Source: Frigidibacter sp037095735 (GTDB taxonomy: Bacteria; Pseudomonadota; Alphaproteobacteria; Rhodobacterales; Rhodobacteraceae). Taken from it: 64,000 nt of DNA. The stretch covers positions 992,001 through 1,056,000 of the forward strand of contig NZ_JBAWKD010000001.1 in the NCBI RefSeq assembly GCF_037095735.1. Reading direction: 5' to 3'. Position 1 is the stretch's first letter. Every line of letters starts with the position of its first letter. The position numbers and the translations under genes are program-made. Under the pieces are notes generated by a model that saw only the letters and a list, made by a program, of their open reading frames with translations, made no database searches and was not told where the DNA came from. This document shows, in pieces, positions 16,603 through 25,075 of this stretch.

Positions 16603-18138
16603 TCATTCGGCGGCCTCGCGGGCGGTGTTGAAATCGTCCGGGAAGTGGGTCAGCGCCGACATCACCGGATAGGGCGTGAAGCCGCCCAGCGCGCAGAGCG
16701 AGCCGAGCTTCATCGTGTTGCAGAGATCTTCCAGCAGCGGGATCGCCGCCGCGTCGCCGCGGGCGATGCGGTCCACCGTCTCGACCCCGCGGGTGGCGCC
16801 GAGGCGGCAGGGCGTGCATTTCCCGCAGCTCTCGATCGCGCAGAACTCGAGCGCGAAGCGCGCCTGCGACAGCATGTCGGCCGTGTCGTCGAAGACCACG
16901 ATCCCGGCATGGCCGATCAGCCCGCCCTTGCCTGCATATTCCTCGTAGCCGAAGGGCGTGTCGAAGAGCGCGGGCGGGAAATAGGCGCCGAGCGGCCCGC
17001 CGACCTGCACGGCCTTCACAGGACGGCCCGAGGCGGTGCCGCCGCCGATATCCTCGATGATCTCGCCAAGGGCCATGCCGAAGGCGGCCTCGAACAGCCC
17101 GCCGCGCTTCACGTTGCCGGCGATCTGCAGGGGCATGGTGCCGCGCGAGCGGCCGTGGCCGAACTCGTGATACCACGCCCCGCCATGGGCGAGGATCGCG
17201 GGCACGGTGGCGAGCGACAGGACGTTGTTGACCACGGTCGGCTTGCCGAACAGGCCTTCCAGCGCCGGGATCGGCGGCTTGGCGCGGACCGTGCCGCGCT
17301 TGCCTTCCAGCGAGTTCAGCAGCGAGGTTTCCTCGCCGCAGACATAGGCGCCGGCGCCGACGCGCAGCTCAAGCTCGAAGGCCCGGCCCGAGCCGAGCAC
17401 GGACGGCCCGAGGACGCCGGCCGAATGCGCGATGGCCAGCGCCGCGCGCATCACCCGGTTCGCATCGGGATATTCCGAACGCGAATAGATGTAGCCCCGC
17501 GTCGCCCCCACCGCGAGGGCGGCGATGGCCATGCCCTCGATCAGGCAGAAGGGGTCGCCCTCCATCAGCATCCGGTCGGCGAAGGTGCCGCTGTCGCCCT
17601 CGTCGGCGTTGCAGACCACGTATTTCTGCGCGCCGACCGCGTCATGGACGGTCTTCCACTTCAGCCCGGTCGGGAAGCCCGCGCCGCCGCGGCCGCGCAG
17701 GCCCGACGCGGTGACCTCGGCCACGATCTCGCCCCCGGTCATCGCCACGGCGCGGTGCAGGCCCTTCAGCCCGCCGTGCGCCTCGTAGTCGGGCAGGCTC
17801 AGCGGGTCGGTGATCCCGCAGCGGGCGAAGGTGATCCGGGTCTGGCGCTTCAGCCAGGGAATGTCCTCGGTCAGGCCGAGCGCCTTCGGATGCTCGCCGA
17901 AGGCCGCGTCGAAAAGGCCGGGGACGTCGGCGGCGCTGACCGGGCCGAAGGCGATGCGTCCCTCGGGCGTCTCGACCTCCAGCAGCGGTTCCAGCCAGAC
18001 CATCCCGCGCGATCCGTTGCGCACCAGCGCCACCTGCAGGCCGCGCTTCGCCGCCTCGTCGCTGACGGCACGGGCGACGGCCTCGGCCCCAAGGCCCTTG
18101 GCGGCGGCATCGGCGGGAACGTAGATGCGCAGGCTCAC
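16603..18138 (-). CDS. fdsB: NAD-dependent formate dehydrogenase beta subunit
   Basis: A 511-residue NuoF-like flavoprotein that takes electrons from the alpha subunit and reduces NAD. The N-terminal ~110 residues are thioredoxin-like; the FMN/NADH site follows with GLRGRGGAGFPTGLKW and the acidic CNADEGDSGTF motif; the N3-type 4Fe-4S site is ESCGKCTPCRLGATRG near the C-terminus. Its ATG overlaps the fdsG stop by four bases. This is part of the soluble cytoplasmic FdsABG complex. Confidence 0.95.
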   Translation of the reverse strand: MSLRIYVPADAAAKGLGAEAVARAVSDEAAKRGLQVALVRNGSRGMVWLEPLLEVETPEGRIAFGPVSAADVPGLFDAAFGEHPKALGLTEDIPWLKRQTRITFARCGITDPLSLPDYEAHGGLKGLHRAVAMTGGEIVAEVTASGLRGRGGAGFPTGLKWKTVHDAVGAQKYVVCNADEGDSGTFADRMLMEGDPFCLIEGMAIAALAVGATRGYIYSRSEYPDANRVMRAALAIAHSAGVLGPSVLGSGRAFELELRVGAGAYVCGEETSLLNSLEGKRGTVRAKPPIPALEGLFGKPTVVNNVLSLATVPAILAHGGAWYHEFGHGRSRGTMPLQIAGNVKRGGLFEAAFGMALGEIIEDIGGGTASGRPVKAVQVGGPLGAYFPPALFDTPFGYEEYAGKGGLIGHAGIVVFDDTADMLSQARFALEFCAIESCGKCTPCRLGATRGVETVDRIARGDAAAIPLLEDLCNTMKLGSLCALGGFTPYPVMSALTHFPDDFNTAREAAE

Positions 18139-18608
18139 AGTCCGGCCTCCGTGGCGATGGCTTCCAGCTTGTCCATGTCCATCCGGCCGATCACCTCGCC
18201 GTCGTAGAGCGCCGAGGGGCCGCAGGCGCAGAGGCCAAGGCAGAACACCGGCTCCAGCGTCAGCGCGCCATTGGCCGAGGTCTCGTTCCAGTCGAGGCCG
18301 AGCCGCGCGCGGACCTTCGCCGCCAGATCGTCGCAGCCCATCGACTGGCAGGCCTCTGCCCGGCAGAGCTTCAGGGTGTGGGTTCCGGCGGGGGTCTCGC
18401 GGAAGTCGTGGTAGAAGGACATCACGCCATGGGCTTCGGCGCGCGAGATGTTCAGCGCCTCGGCAATCTGCGGCAGGGCGGCCTGCGGCACATGGCCGAA
18501 TTCCTCCTGCACGGCGTGCAGGATCGGCAGCATCGGCCCTTCCAGATGCAGATGCGCGGCGATGATCTCGCCGATGCGGCCCTCGGTGCCGATGTCTGTA
18601 GCTGCCAC
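18135..18608 (-). CDS. fdsG: NAD-dependent formate dehydrogenase gamma subunit
   Basis: A 157-residue NuoE-like 2Fe-2S protein, first gene of the operon. Four cluster cysteines are visible in CRAEACQSMG and CLGLCACGPS. The N-terminal helical part (ILHAVQEEFGHVPQAALPQIAEALNISRAEAHGVMSFYHDF) is typical of NuoE. GTG start with a GGGGGGAG element four bases before it. Probably controlled by the LysR protein encoded upstream through the site at 18682-18702. Confidence 0.94.
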   Translation of the reverse strand: MAATDIGTEGRIGEIIAAHLHLEGPMLPILHAVQEEFGHVPQAALPQIAEALNISRAEAHGVMSFYHDFRETPAGTHTLKLCRAEACQSMGCDDLAAKVRARLGLDWNETSANGALTLEPVFCLGLCACGPSALYDGEVIGRMDMDKLEAIATEAGL

Positions 18609-18681
18609 GGGACTCCCCCCTTCGGTTGCGGGGCCGACTCTAGGCGTGTTGGGCCGCAGATCAATATCGAAGAGCCGTCAG

Positions 18682-18702
18682 TCGATTTGATTTTTCTATC
18701 GA
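18682..18702 (-). promoter_or_regulatory. LysR-type regulator binding box upstream of fdsG
   Basis: TCGAT-N11-ATCGA, a perfect inverted repeat whose inner bases give the T-N11-A signature of LysR-family sites. It lies in the 95-base gap between the LysR gene stop and fdsG, with its centre about 84 bases upstream of the fdsG start, inside an AT-richer stretch (18686-18700). It probably is the recognition site of the neighbouring LysR protein for formate-responsive control. Confidence 0.65.
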
Positions 18703-18703
18703 T

Positions 18704-19588
18704 TCAGGTCTCGGCGATTGCCTGCGCTGCCGTGATCAGCGCGGCGATCATCGGCGGATGCGGCTCGCGATGCGGGGCGACGAGGCCGACGGAATGGCTG
18801 GCGCCGGGCCCGGCGATCCGGCGCGAGACCAGCCCCGCGCCGCGGGCGAACATCGCCGCCAGCGCCGCCGGCACGATCGAGACCCAGGCGCCGGTGGCGA
18901 CATGGGACGCGAGCGCGATGGTCGAGTTCGATTCCACCTGCGGTGCGGCGGCGACGCCCGCCTGCCGCAGCAGCCGGTCTATGATCCGGCGGTTCTGCAT
19001 CTCGGCCGTCAGCAGGCACAAAGGCTGGCCCGCGATCTCGGCCCAGCCGACTTCGGGCAGTGTGGCGAGGGGGGACGTCTCGGCGCAGAGCAGCCGGTAC
19101 TCCTCGCGCCAGAGCGGCACCTGCGCGACCCGGCCCAGCGGCTCGTTGTCGAGGTAGGACAGGCCCGCGTCGAGGTCGAGCGCCTCGATCCCGTCAAGGA
19201 TCTCGGCCGAGGGGCGGGAATAGACCGCCAGCCGCAGGCCCGGGTTGCGGGCGAGGAACGGCTCGGTCAACTCGGCCACCCGCGGCAGCGCGGTCGGGAT
19301 CACGCCCAGCCGCAGCGTGCCGGTGAGGCCATGGCGGGCGGCGCGCATTTCCTCGCGCAGGGCGCGGGTGTCGGCGACGATGCCCTGCGCGCGGGCCAGC
19401 GCCCGCTCGCCCTCGGGCGTCAGGCCCTGAAAGCGCGAGCCGCGGAAAACCAGCTGCACGCCGAGAGTTTCCTCGAGCTGGCGGATCGCCGAGCTGAGCG
19501 TGGGCTGGGTGACGCCCAAGGCTTCCGCCGCCCGCCCGAAATGGCGGTGCTTGGCAAGGGCGATGAACATCTCGAGCCGGTCGATCAT
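18704..19588 (-). CDS. LysR-family transcriptional regulator of the formate dehydrogenase operon
   Basis: A 294-residue LysR protein: N-terminal winged helix-turn-helix (MFIALAKHRHFGRAAEALGVTQPTLSSAIRQLEETLGVQLVFR) and a C-terminal periplasmic-binding-protein-like effector domain from about residue 90. ATG 19588 has a GGGGG element just before it; a GTG 15 bases upstream is possible. It is transcribed in the same direction as fdsG, immediately upstream, and a fitting binding box sits between them, so it very likely activates fdsGBACD; formate or a related compound would be the effector by analogy, not shown. Confidence 0.88.
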   Translation of the reverse strand: MIDRLEMFIALAKHRHFGRAAEALGVTQPTLSSAIRQLEETLGVQLVFRGSRFQGLTPEGERALARAQGIVADTRALREEMRAARHGLTGTLRLGVIPTALPRVAELTEPFLARNPGLRLAVYSRPSAEILDGIEALDLDAGLSYLDNEPLGRVAQVPLWREEYRLLCAETSPLATLPEVGWAEIAGQPLCLLTAEMQNRRIIDRLLRQAGVAAAPQVESNSTIALASHVATGAWVSIVPAALAAMFARGAGLVSRRIAGPGASHSVGLVAPHREPHPPMIAALITAAQAIAET

Positions 19589-19715
19589 GCCCCCATCTGC
19601 CACCCCGCGGCCCCGCGGGGCAAGCGCCCAGAGCGCGGGGGGTGCGGGGGGCCTCGCAGGCCCCCCGCTTCTGCCTTCGGCCTTTCCGCTTGCCGCATCG
19701 CGGGGCGCTGCCTAG

Positions 19716-20528
19716 ATGGAGGGCATGAAACTCAGGGTCCCCTTCCGTTCCCGCCCGCCCGTGGTCCCGGTCCTGCGCCTGTCGGGCGTGATCGGCGGCG
19801 GCGGCCGGCTGTCGCCGGGTCTCACCGATGCGGGCCTCGCGCCACTGATCGAGCGCGCCTTCCGCAAGGGCAAGCCCGCCGCCGTGGCGCTGGCGATCAA
19901 CTCGCCCGGGGGCTCGCCGGCGCAAAGCTCGCTGATCGGCGCCCGCATCCGCCGGCTTGGCGATGAGCTGAAGCTGCCGGTGCTGGCCTTCACCGAGGAT
20001 GTCGCGGCCTCTGGCGGCTATTGGCTGGCCTGCGCCGCCGACGAGATCTTCGCCGACGAGACCTCGATCCTCGGCTCGATCGGGGTGATTTCGGCCAGTT
20101 TCGGCTTCCCCGAATTCCTTGCCCGCCACGGGATCGAGCGCCGGGTGCACACAGCCGGCGGCTCGAAAAGCTTCCTCGACCCGTTCCGCCCCGAGAAGGA
20201 CGAGGACGTGGTCCGGCTGAAGGCGCTGCAGGAGCAGATCCACCAGACCTTCATCGCCCATGTCCGCGCCCGCCGGGCGGGCAAGCTGGACGAGAGCCGC
20301 GACCTTTACACCGGCGAGATCTTCGTCGGCCGTCAGGCGGTCGAAGCGGGGCTGGCCGACGGGATCGGCCATCTGGTGCCGGTGCTGAAGGCGCGCTTCG
20401 GCGACAAGGTGCAGATCCGGCCGCTGGGCGCGAAGAAACCGATCTGGAAGCGCTTCGGGGCCGAGCTGGCGGCCGAGGCGCTGGGCGCGGTCGACGAGCG
20501 GGCGCATTGGGCGCGCTTCGGGCTGTGA
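19716..20528 (+). CDS. S49-family peptidase (SppA/SohB-like)
   Basis: A 270-residue serine protease of the signal-peptide-peptidase A group, which degrades cleaved signal peptides or membrane protein fragments. The nucleophile region EDVAASGGYWLACAAD (Ser) and the general-base Lys in TAGGSKSFLDPFRP are both present, as is AINSPGGSPAQSS. There is no clear transmembrane segment, only a weakly hydrophobic start, unlike full-length SppA. ATG 19716 and ATG 19725 are both possible starts; neither has a well spaced ribosome site. Confidence 0.87.
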   Translation: MEGMKLRVPFRSRPPVVPVLRLSGVIGGGGRLSPGLTDAGLAPLIERAFRKGKPAAVALAINSPGGSPAQSSLIGARIRRLGDELKLPVLAFTEDVAASGGYWLACAADEIFADETSILGSIGVISASFGFPEFLARHGIERRVHTAGGSKSFLDPFRPEKDEDVVRLKALQEQIHQTFIAHVRARRAGKLDESRDLYTGEIFVGRQAVEAGLADGIGHLVPVLKARFGDKVQIRPLGAKKPIWKRFGAELAAEALGAVDERAHWARFGL

Positions 20529-20546
20529 GAGGGTGACGGCGGCGCC

Positions 20547-20699
20547 ATGGTGAAGATCGTCACGCTGTTCCTGATCGCCATGATGGTGATCGGCCTGTTC
20601 GGGGCCTTCCGGTTCCGCGGCCAGCGCTGCAGGCGCTGCGGCCGGCCCTTCGTGGCCCGGCACGGCGAGGCCTGCCGCTGCAAGGTGAGGAAGACATGA
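20547..20699 (+). CDS. 50-residue single-membrane-span protein with cysteine cluster
   Basis: A short gene overlapped by ATGA with the following SDR gene and 18 bases after the peptidase gene, so it is embedded in an operon. Residues 4-21 form one hydrophobic helix (IVTLFLIAMMVIGLFGAF). The remainder is basic and carries CRRCGRP and CRC, a four-cysteine arrangement that looks like a small zinc ribbon or knuckle facing the cytoplasm. I do not recognise a named family. The overlapping start/stop and in-frame organisation support it being real. Confidence 0.72.
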   Translation: MVKIVTLFLIAMMVIGLFGAFRFRGQRCRRCGRPFVARHGEACRCKVRKT

Positions 20700-21478
20700 C
20701 CAAGGGCAAGGCGCTGGTGACCGGCGCGGGCGCGCGGCTGGGCCGGGCGATGGCGCTGCATCTGGCGGGCCGCGGCTTCGACGTGGCAGTGCATTATGCG
20801 GGCTCGGCCGAGGCGGCCGGCGCGGTCGCGGCCGAGGCGCGGGCCTTGGGCGTGCAGGCCTGCGCGCTGCAGGCGGACCTGCTGGACGAGGCCGCGGCGG
20901 GCGCGCTGGTCGGGCGCGCGGCCGAGGCGCTGGGCGGGCCGCTGACGGTGCTGGTCAACAATGCCTCGATCTTCGAGCCGGACGACATCGCTTCGGCCAC
21001 CCCCGACAGCTGGGAGCGCCACATCGGCTCGAACCTGCGGGCGCCGTTCCAGCTGATCCAGGCCTTCGCGGCGCAGGCCCCTGCGGCAGGCGTGCTGGAG
21101 GGCGAGCCGCTGGCGACGGGGCTGGTCGTCAACATGGTCGATCAGCGGGTGCTGAAGCCGACGCCCGAGTTCGTCACCTATTCGATCGCCAAGGCCGGGC
21201 TCTGGTGGCTGACGCAGACCGCCGCGCAGGGGCTTGCGCCGCGGATCCGGGTGAACGCGATCGGCCCGGGTCCGACGCTGAAGGGCGCGCGGCAGACGCC
21301 CGAGCAGTTCGCCGCGCAGCGCGCCGCGGTGCTGCTGGAACGGGGAGCCGATCCTGTCGACATCTGCGCCGCGCTCGACTACCTGCTGGCCGCCCGGTCG
21401 GTCACCGGCCAGCTGATCTGCGTCGACGGCGGGCAGCATCTGGCCTGGCGGACACCCGATGTGATGGGCGTGGAATAA
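20696..21478 (+). CDS. SDR-family oxidoreductase, pteridine reductase/FolM-like
   Basis: A 260-residue short-chain dehydrogenase: cofactor loop TGAGARLGRAMA near residue 10, NNAS at the adenine-binding strand, and YSIAK catalytic Tyr-Lys. The usual catalytic serine is replaced in VVNMVDQRV by aspartate, as in pteridine reductase PTR1 and FolM-type dihydromonapterin reductases, which suggests reduction of a pterin with NADPH rather than a sugar or lipid alcohol. The C-terminal IGPGPTLKG and VTGQLICVDGGQHL are standard. ATG overlaps the stop of the small gene before it. Confidence 0.8.
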   Translation: MTKGKALVTGAGARLGRAMALHLAGRGFDVAVHYAGSAEAAGAVAAEARALGVQACALQADLLDEAAAGALVGRAAEALGGPLTVLVNNASIFEPDDIASATPDSWERHIGSNLRAPFQLIQAFAAQAPAAGVLEGEPLATGLVVNMVDQRVLKPTPEFVTYSIAKAGLWWLTQTAAQGLAPRIRVNAIGPGPTLKGARQTPEQFAAQRAAVLLERGADPVDICAALDYLLAARSVTGQLICVDGGQHLAWRTPDVMGVE

Positions 21479-21800
21479 GGCGTTCCGGCCCGTCCGGGGC
21501 CCCCGCCAGAGTGACGGGACGGCAAGTTGTCCACCACGGCGCCGGGCGTCACACAAGCGTGATGGAACCTTAATGAAATCAATAATTTGGCGTTAACGTA
21601 AAAATCTTTTGTTTGATTTCAGGTGGTTATATTTTCGCTCAATTTATGGGCGAACCGATCCGAGGGGCCAAAAACAAGGGGATTTGCCGTGAGCCGGAAA
21701 GTTGTCTCCAGAGTTATCCACCGAAACGGTGGAGATCTTCCCTCTTGCTCCACGGGACCCGGCATTGCAGCGCGGGACAGAATCGTTGGGTGGGACAATC
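21479..21800. other. Leader region of uvrC with an AT-rich patch
   Basis: This 322-base interval has no gene I can support. It holds a weak hairpin after the SDR gene (GGCCC-N5-GGGCC, 21487-21501), a conspicuous AT-rich patch at about 21570-21650 that stands out from the GC-rich surroundings and probably contains the uvrC promoter, and a 7-pair hairpin TCCACCG-AAA-CGGTGGA at 21717-21733 preceded by TTATCCACC, one base from a DnaA box. Short open frames here overlap uvrC and show no family features. Confidence 0.5.
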
Positions 21801-23717
21801 ATGGCTGACACAGCGAATGACGACGCACATCCGGAGATTGATCCGGCTTCCGCACCGGCCGCAGAGGGGCCGGTCGAGACCGGCCACGCGGTGATCGCGC
21901 GCGAGGTCCGCAGGCTGGACGGCTCGCCCGGCGTCTACCGGATGCTGAACGCGAAGAACGAGGTGCTCTACGTCGGCAAGGCGCGGAACCTGAAGGCGCG
22001 GGTGTCGAACTACGCGCGGCCCTCGGGGCATTCGGGACGCATCGCGCGGATGATCCGCGAGACCGCGGCGATGATGTTCCTGACCACGCGCACCGAGACC
22101 GAGGCGCTGCTTCTGGAGCAGAACCTGATCAAGCAGCTGAAGCCGCGCTACAACGTGCTTCTGCGCGACGACAAGAGCTTCCCGAACATCCTCGTCAGCC
22201 ACGAGACGAGGTTCCCGCAGATCAAGAAGCACCGCGGCGCGAAGAAGGAGAAGGGCGAGTATTACGGCCCCTTCGCCTCTGCGGGCGCGGTGAACCGGAC
22301 GCTGAACCAGCTGCAGAAGGTGTTCCTGCTGCGCAACTGCTCGGACGCGATGTTCGACAGCCGCACCCGGCCCTGCCTGCTCTACCAGATCAAGCGCTGC
22401 TCTGCCCCCTGCACCGGTCTGATCGACGAGGCGGGCTACGGCGCGCTGGTCCTGGATGCCGAGCGGTTCCTGCAAGGCAAGTCGACGACCGTGCAGGAAG
22501 AGCTGGCGGCCGAGATGGCGAAAGCCTCGGCCGAGATGGAGTTCGAGCGCGCGGCGGCGCTGCGCGACCGGATCCGGGCGCTGACCAACGTGCAGTCGTC
22601 GCAGGGCATCAACCCGCGCGGCGTGGCCGAGGCGGACGTGGTCGCGCTGCACATGGAGGGCGGGCAGGCCTGCGTGCAGGTGTTCTTCATCCGCGCCAAC
22701 CAGAACTGGGGCAACCACGACTTCTATCCGCGCACCGGGTCAGGCGCCGGCGAGGCCGAGGTGCTGGAGGCGTTCCTTGGCCAGTTCTACGACGACAAGC
22801 CGCCGCCGCGGCTGATCCTGCTGAGCCATCCGATCGAGGACGAGGACCTGACGGTCGAGCTGCTGTCGGAACGCGCCGGCCGGCGGGTCGAGCTGGCGGT
22901 GCCGCAGCGGGGCGAGAAGGCCGAGCTGGTCGAGAACGCGGCGCGCAACGCCCGCGAGAGCCTTGCGCGACGGATGAGCGAGAGTGCGACCCAGATCCGG
23001 CTGCTGGAGGGGCTGGCCGAGGCCTTCGGGCTGGAGGGGCCGCCGGCGCGGATCGAGGTCTACGACAACTCGCACAACCAGGGCACCGATGCCGTGGGCG
23101 GGATGATCGTGGCCGGGGCCGACGGCTTCCTGAAGTCGCAGTATCGCAAGTTCAACATCAAGGGCACCGACATCACTCCGGGCGACGACTTCGGGATGAT
23201 GAAGGAGGTGCTGACCCGCCGCTTCCAGCGCCTGCTGAAGGAGGACCCCGACCGGCAGACCGAGGCCTGGCCGGACCTGCTGCTGATCGACGGCGGGGCA
23301 GGGCAGGTCTCGGCGGTGCAGAAGGTGCTCGAGGATCTGGGGGTCGAGGACGTGGCGATGATCGGCGTCGCCAAGGGCATCGACCGCGACCACGGCAAGG
23401 AGGAGTTCCACCGCACCGGCCGCCAGCCCTTCGCGCTGCGCCACAACGACCCGGTGCTGTATTTCGTGCAGCGGCTGCGCGACGAGGCGCACCGTTGGGC
23501 GATCGGCGCGCATCGCACGAAGCGGGCCAAGCACATCGGTGCGACGCCGCTGGACGAGATCCCGGGCGTGGGGGCGTCGCGCAAGCGGGCGCTGCTGGCG
23601 CATTTCGGCTCTGCCAAGGCGGTGGCTCGGGCGGGGCTGTCGGACCTGAAGGCCGCGCCGGGGATTTCCGAGGCGATGGCGCAGGCGATCCACGACCACT
23701 TCAACGCGAAGGGCTAG
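21801..23717 (+). CDS. uvrC: Excinuclease ABC subunit C
   Basis: A 638-residue nuclease that makes the dual incisions in nucleotide excision repair with UvrA and UvrB. Domains in order: GIY-YIG nuclease (residues ~35-115, SPGVYRMLNAKNEVLYVGKA), cysteine-rich region (CSDAMFDSRTRPCLLYQIKRC), UVR motif (about 230-270), the RNase H-like second nuclease (IEVYDNSHNQGTDAVGGM) and C-terminal helix-hairpin-helix pair (IPGVGASRKRALLAHFG). ATG 21801 fits the family; a TTG at 21702 would add 33 poorly conserved residues. Confidence 0.95.
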   Translation: MADTANDDAHPEIDPASAPAAEGPVETGHAVIAREVRRLDGSPGVYRMLNAKNEVLYVGKARNLKARVSNYARPSGHSGRIARMIRETAAMMFLTTRTETEALLLEQNLIKQLKPRYNVLLRDDKSFPNILVSHETRFPQIKKHRGAKKEKGEYYGPFASAGAVNRTLNQLQKVFLLRNCSDAMFDSRTRPCLLYQIKRCSAPCTGLIDEAGYGALVLDAERFLQGKSTTVQEELAAEMAKASAEMEFERAAALRDRIRALTNVQSSQGINPRGVAEADVVALHMEGGQACVQVFFIRANQNWGNHDFYPRTGSGAGEAEVLEAFLGQFYDDKPPPRLILLSHPIEDEDLTVELLSERAGRRVELAVPQRGEKAELVENAARNARESLARRMSESATQIRLLEGLAEAFGLEGPPARIEVYDNSHNQGTDAVGGMIVAGADGFLKSQYRKFNIKGTDITPGDDFGMMKEVLTRRFQRLLKEDPDRQTEAWPDLLLIDGGAGQVSAVQKVLEDLGVEDVAMIGVAKGIDRDHGKEEFHRTGRQPFALRHNDPVLYFVQRLRDEAHRWAIGAHRTKRAKHIGATPLDEIPGVGASRKRALLAHFGSAKAVARAGLSDLKAAPGISEAMAQAIHDHFNAKG

Positions 23718-23755
23718 GGTCGCTTGGGATGGGTCTGGTCTGCTGGAAAGGGTGG

Positions 23756-23786
23756 GGGGGAGCGAATTTTGGCCCACCGCTCCCCC
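23756..23786 (+). terminator. Hairpin after uvrC
   Basis: GGGGGAGCG and CGCTCCCCC form a perfect 9-pair stem with a 13-base loop, 38 bases after the uvrC stop. No T run follows, so it may be a factor-dependent terminator or an mRNA-stabilising structure. Confidence 0.45.
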
Positions 23787-23886
23787 ATTCGCCCCACCGA
23801 CTTCCGGAGATCCGGAGCTTGCGTGCCGGTGCTGCGAGGCTGTGGCGCTTTCGCGCCGTTAGCGTTAACATAGCGGGTGTCGATTG

Positions 23887-23896
23887 CTTGCGCAAG
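23887..23896. promoter_or_regulatory. Possible LacI-family operator palindrome
   Basis: A perfect 10-base palindrome CTTGCGCAAG lies 49 bases upstream of the LacI-family gene start, near an AT-richer GTTAAC stretch. Its position would suit autoregulation, but I have no direct match to a known operator. Confidence 0.3.
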
Positions 23897-23945
23897 GATT
23901 TCCTTTCGCAGTAATCAAGGACATCGCAGGATCGAGGACCACAGC

Positions 23946-24983
23946 GTGAGCACTCCGCCCTTCCCGACCGACAACCGCCGACCCCTGACGCTGCGCGACG
24001 TCTCCGAGGCGTCGGGCGTGTCCGAAATGACCGTGAGCCGGGTGCTGCGCAACCGCGGCGACGTGTCGGAGGCCACGCGCGAGCGGGTGCTGGCCGCGGC
24101 GAAATCGCTGGGCTACGTCCCGAACAAGATCGCCGGCGCGCTGGCCAGTCAGCGGGTCAATCTGGTGGCGGTGATCGTGCCCTCGCTGTCGAACCTCGTG
24201 TTCCCCGACGTGCTGACCGGCATCTCGCGCACGCTCGAGGACACCGGGCTGCAGCCGGTCTTCGGCGTCACCAACTACCGCCCCGAGCGCGAGGAGGCGG
24301 TCCTGTACGAAATGCTGAGCTGGCGGCCCACGGGCGTGATCATCGCCGGGCTCGAACATTCCGAGGCCGCGCGGGCGATGATGATGAACGCCGGCATCCC
24401 GATCGTCGAGATTATGGATGTCGACGGCGAGGCGATCGACAGCGTCGTCGGCATCTCGCATTTCCGGGCTGGGCACGAGATGGCGAAGGCGATCCTTGCG
24501 GCGGGCTATCGCCGGATCGGCTTCCTGGGCACCAAGATGCCGCTCGACCACCGGGCGCGGAAGCGGATGGAAGGGTTCGAGCGCGGGCTGGCCGAGGCCG
24601 GTTTGAAGCTGGAGGATCGCGAATTCTACGAGGGCGGCTCGGCCCTGGCCAAGGGGCGCGAGATGACGGCGGCGATGCTGGCGCGCAGCCCGGATCTGGA
24701 TTTCCTGTATTATTCGAACGACATGATCGGCGCGGGCGGCCTGCTGTGGTGTCTGGAACAGGGCATCGACGTGCCGGGGCGGCTGGGTCTGGCCGGGTTC
24801 AACGGCGTCGACCTGCTGGAAGGCCTGCCGCGGCGGCTGGCGACGATGGATGCCTGCCGGCACGAGATCGGGCGGCGCGCGGCGAAGCTGGTCGCGGGGC
24901 AGAGCGAGGCCGGGCTGGTCGGCGGCGAGCGGATCGAGCTGGAGCCGACGATCGACATGGGCGACACGATCCGCCGCCCGTGA
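23946..24983 (+). CDS. LacI/GntR-family transcriptional regulator
   Basis: A 345-residue LacI-type repressor. The N-terminal helix-turn-helix and hinge are clear (TLRDVSEASGVSEMTVSRVLRNRGDVSEATRERVLAAAKSLGYVPNKIAGALASQR), followed by a periplasmic-binding-protein-like sugar-binding domain (LVAVIVPSLSNLVFPDVL, GYRRIGFLGT). It resembles gluconate regulators of this family, but the effector cannot be assigned from sequence. I chose GTG 23946, with GAGGA seven bases before it; the frame is open further upstream. No sugar catabolic operon lies beside it, so its target genes are probably elsewhere. Confidence 0.85.
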   Translation: MSTPPFPTDNRRPLTLRDVSEASGVSEMTVSRVLRNRGDVSEATRERVLAAAKSLGYVPNKIAGALASQRVNLVAVIVPSLSNLVFPDVLTGISRTLEDTGLQPVFGVTNYRPEREEAVLYEMLSWRPTGVIIAGLEHSEAARAMMMNAGIPIVEIMDVDGEAIDSVVGISHFRAGHEMAKAILAAGYRRIGFLGTKMPLDHRARKRMEGFERGLAEAGLKLEDREFYEGGSALAKGREMTAAMLARSPDLDFLYYSNDMIGAGGLLWCLEQGIDVPGRLGLAGFNGVDLLEGLPRRLATMDACRHEIGRRAAKLVAGQSEAGLVGGERIELEPTIDMGDTIRRP

Positions 24984-25075
24984 TCGGCGGGCAGATGGAC
25001 ATCGGCCCGCGCTTCGGGCAATAACCGCCGCGATCCAGGGCGGGCTGCGCAGCCAGAGAAACAGGGGGCGACGGG

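Noticed and set aside
21623..21808. A 61-codon frame ahead of uvrC
   Set aside because: Overlaps the uvrC start and spans the AT-rich promoter-like region; no protein features.
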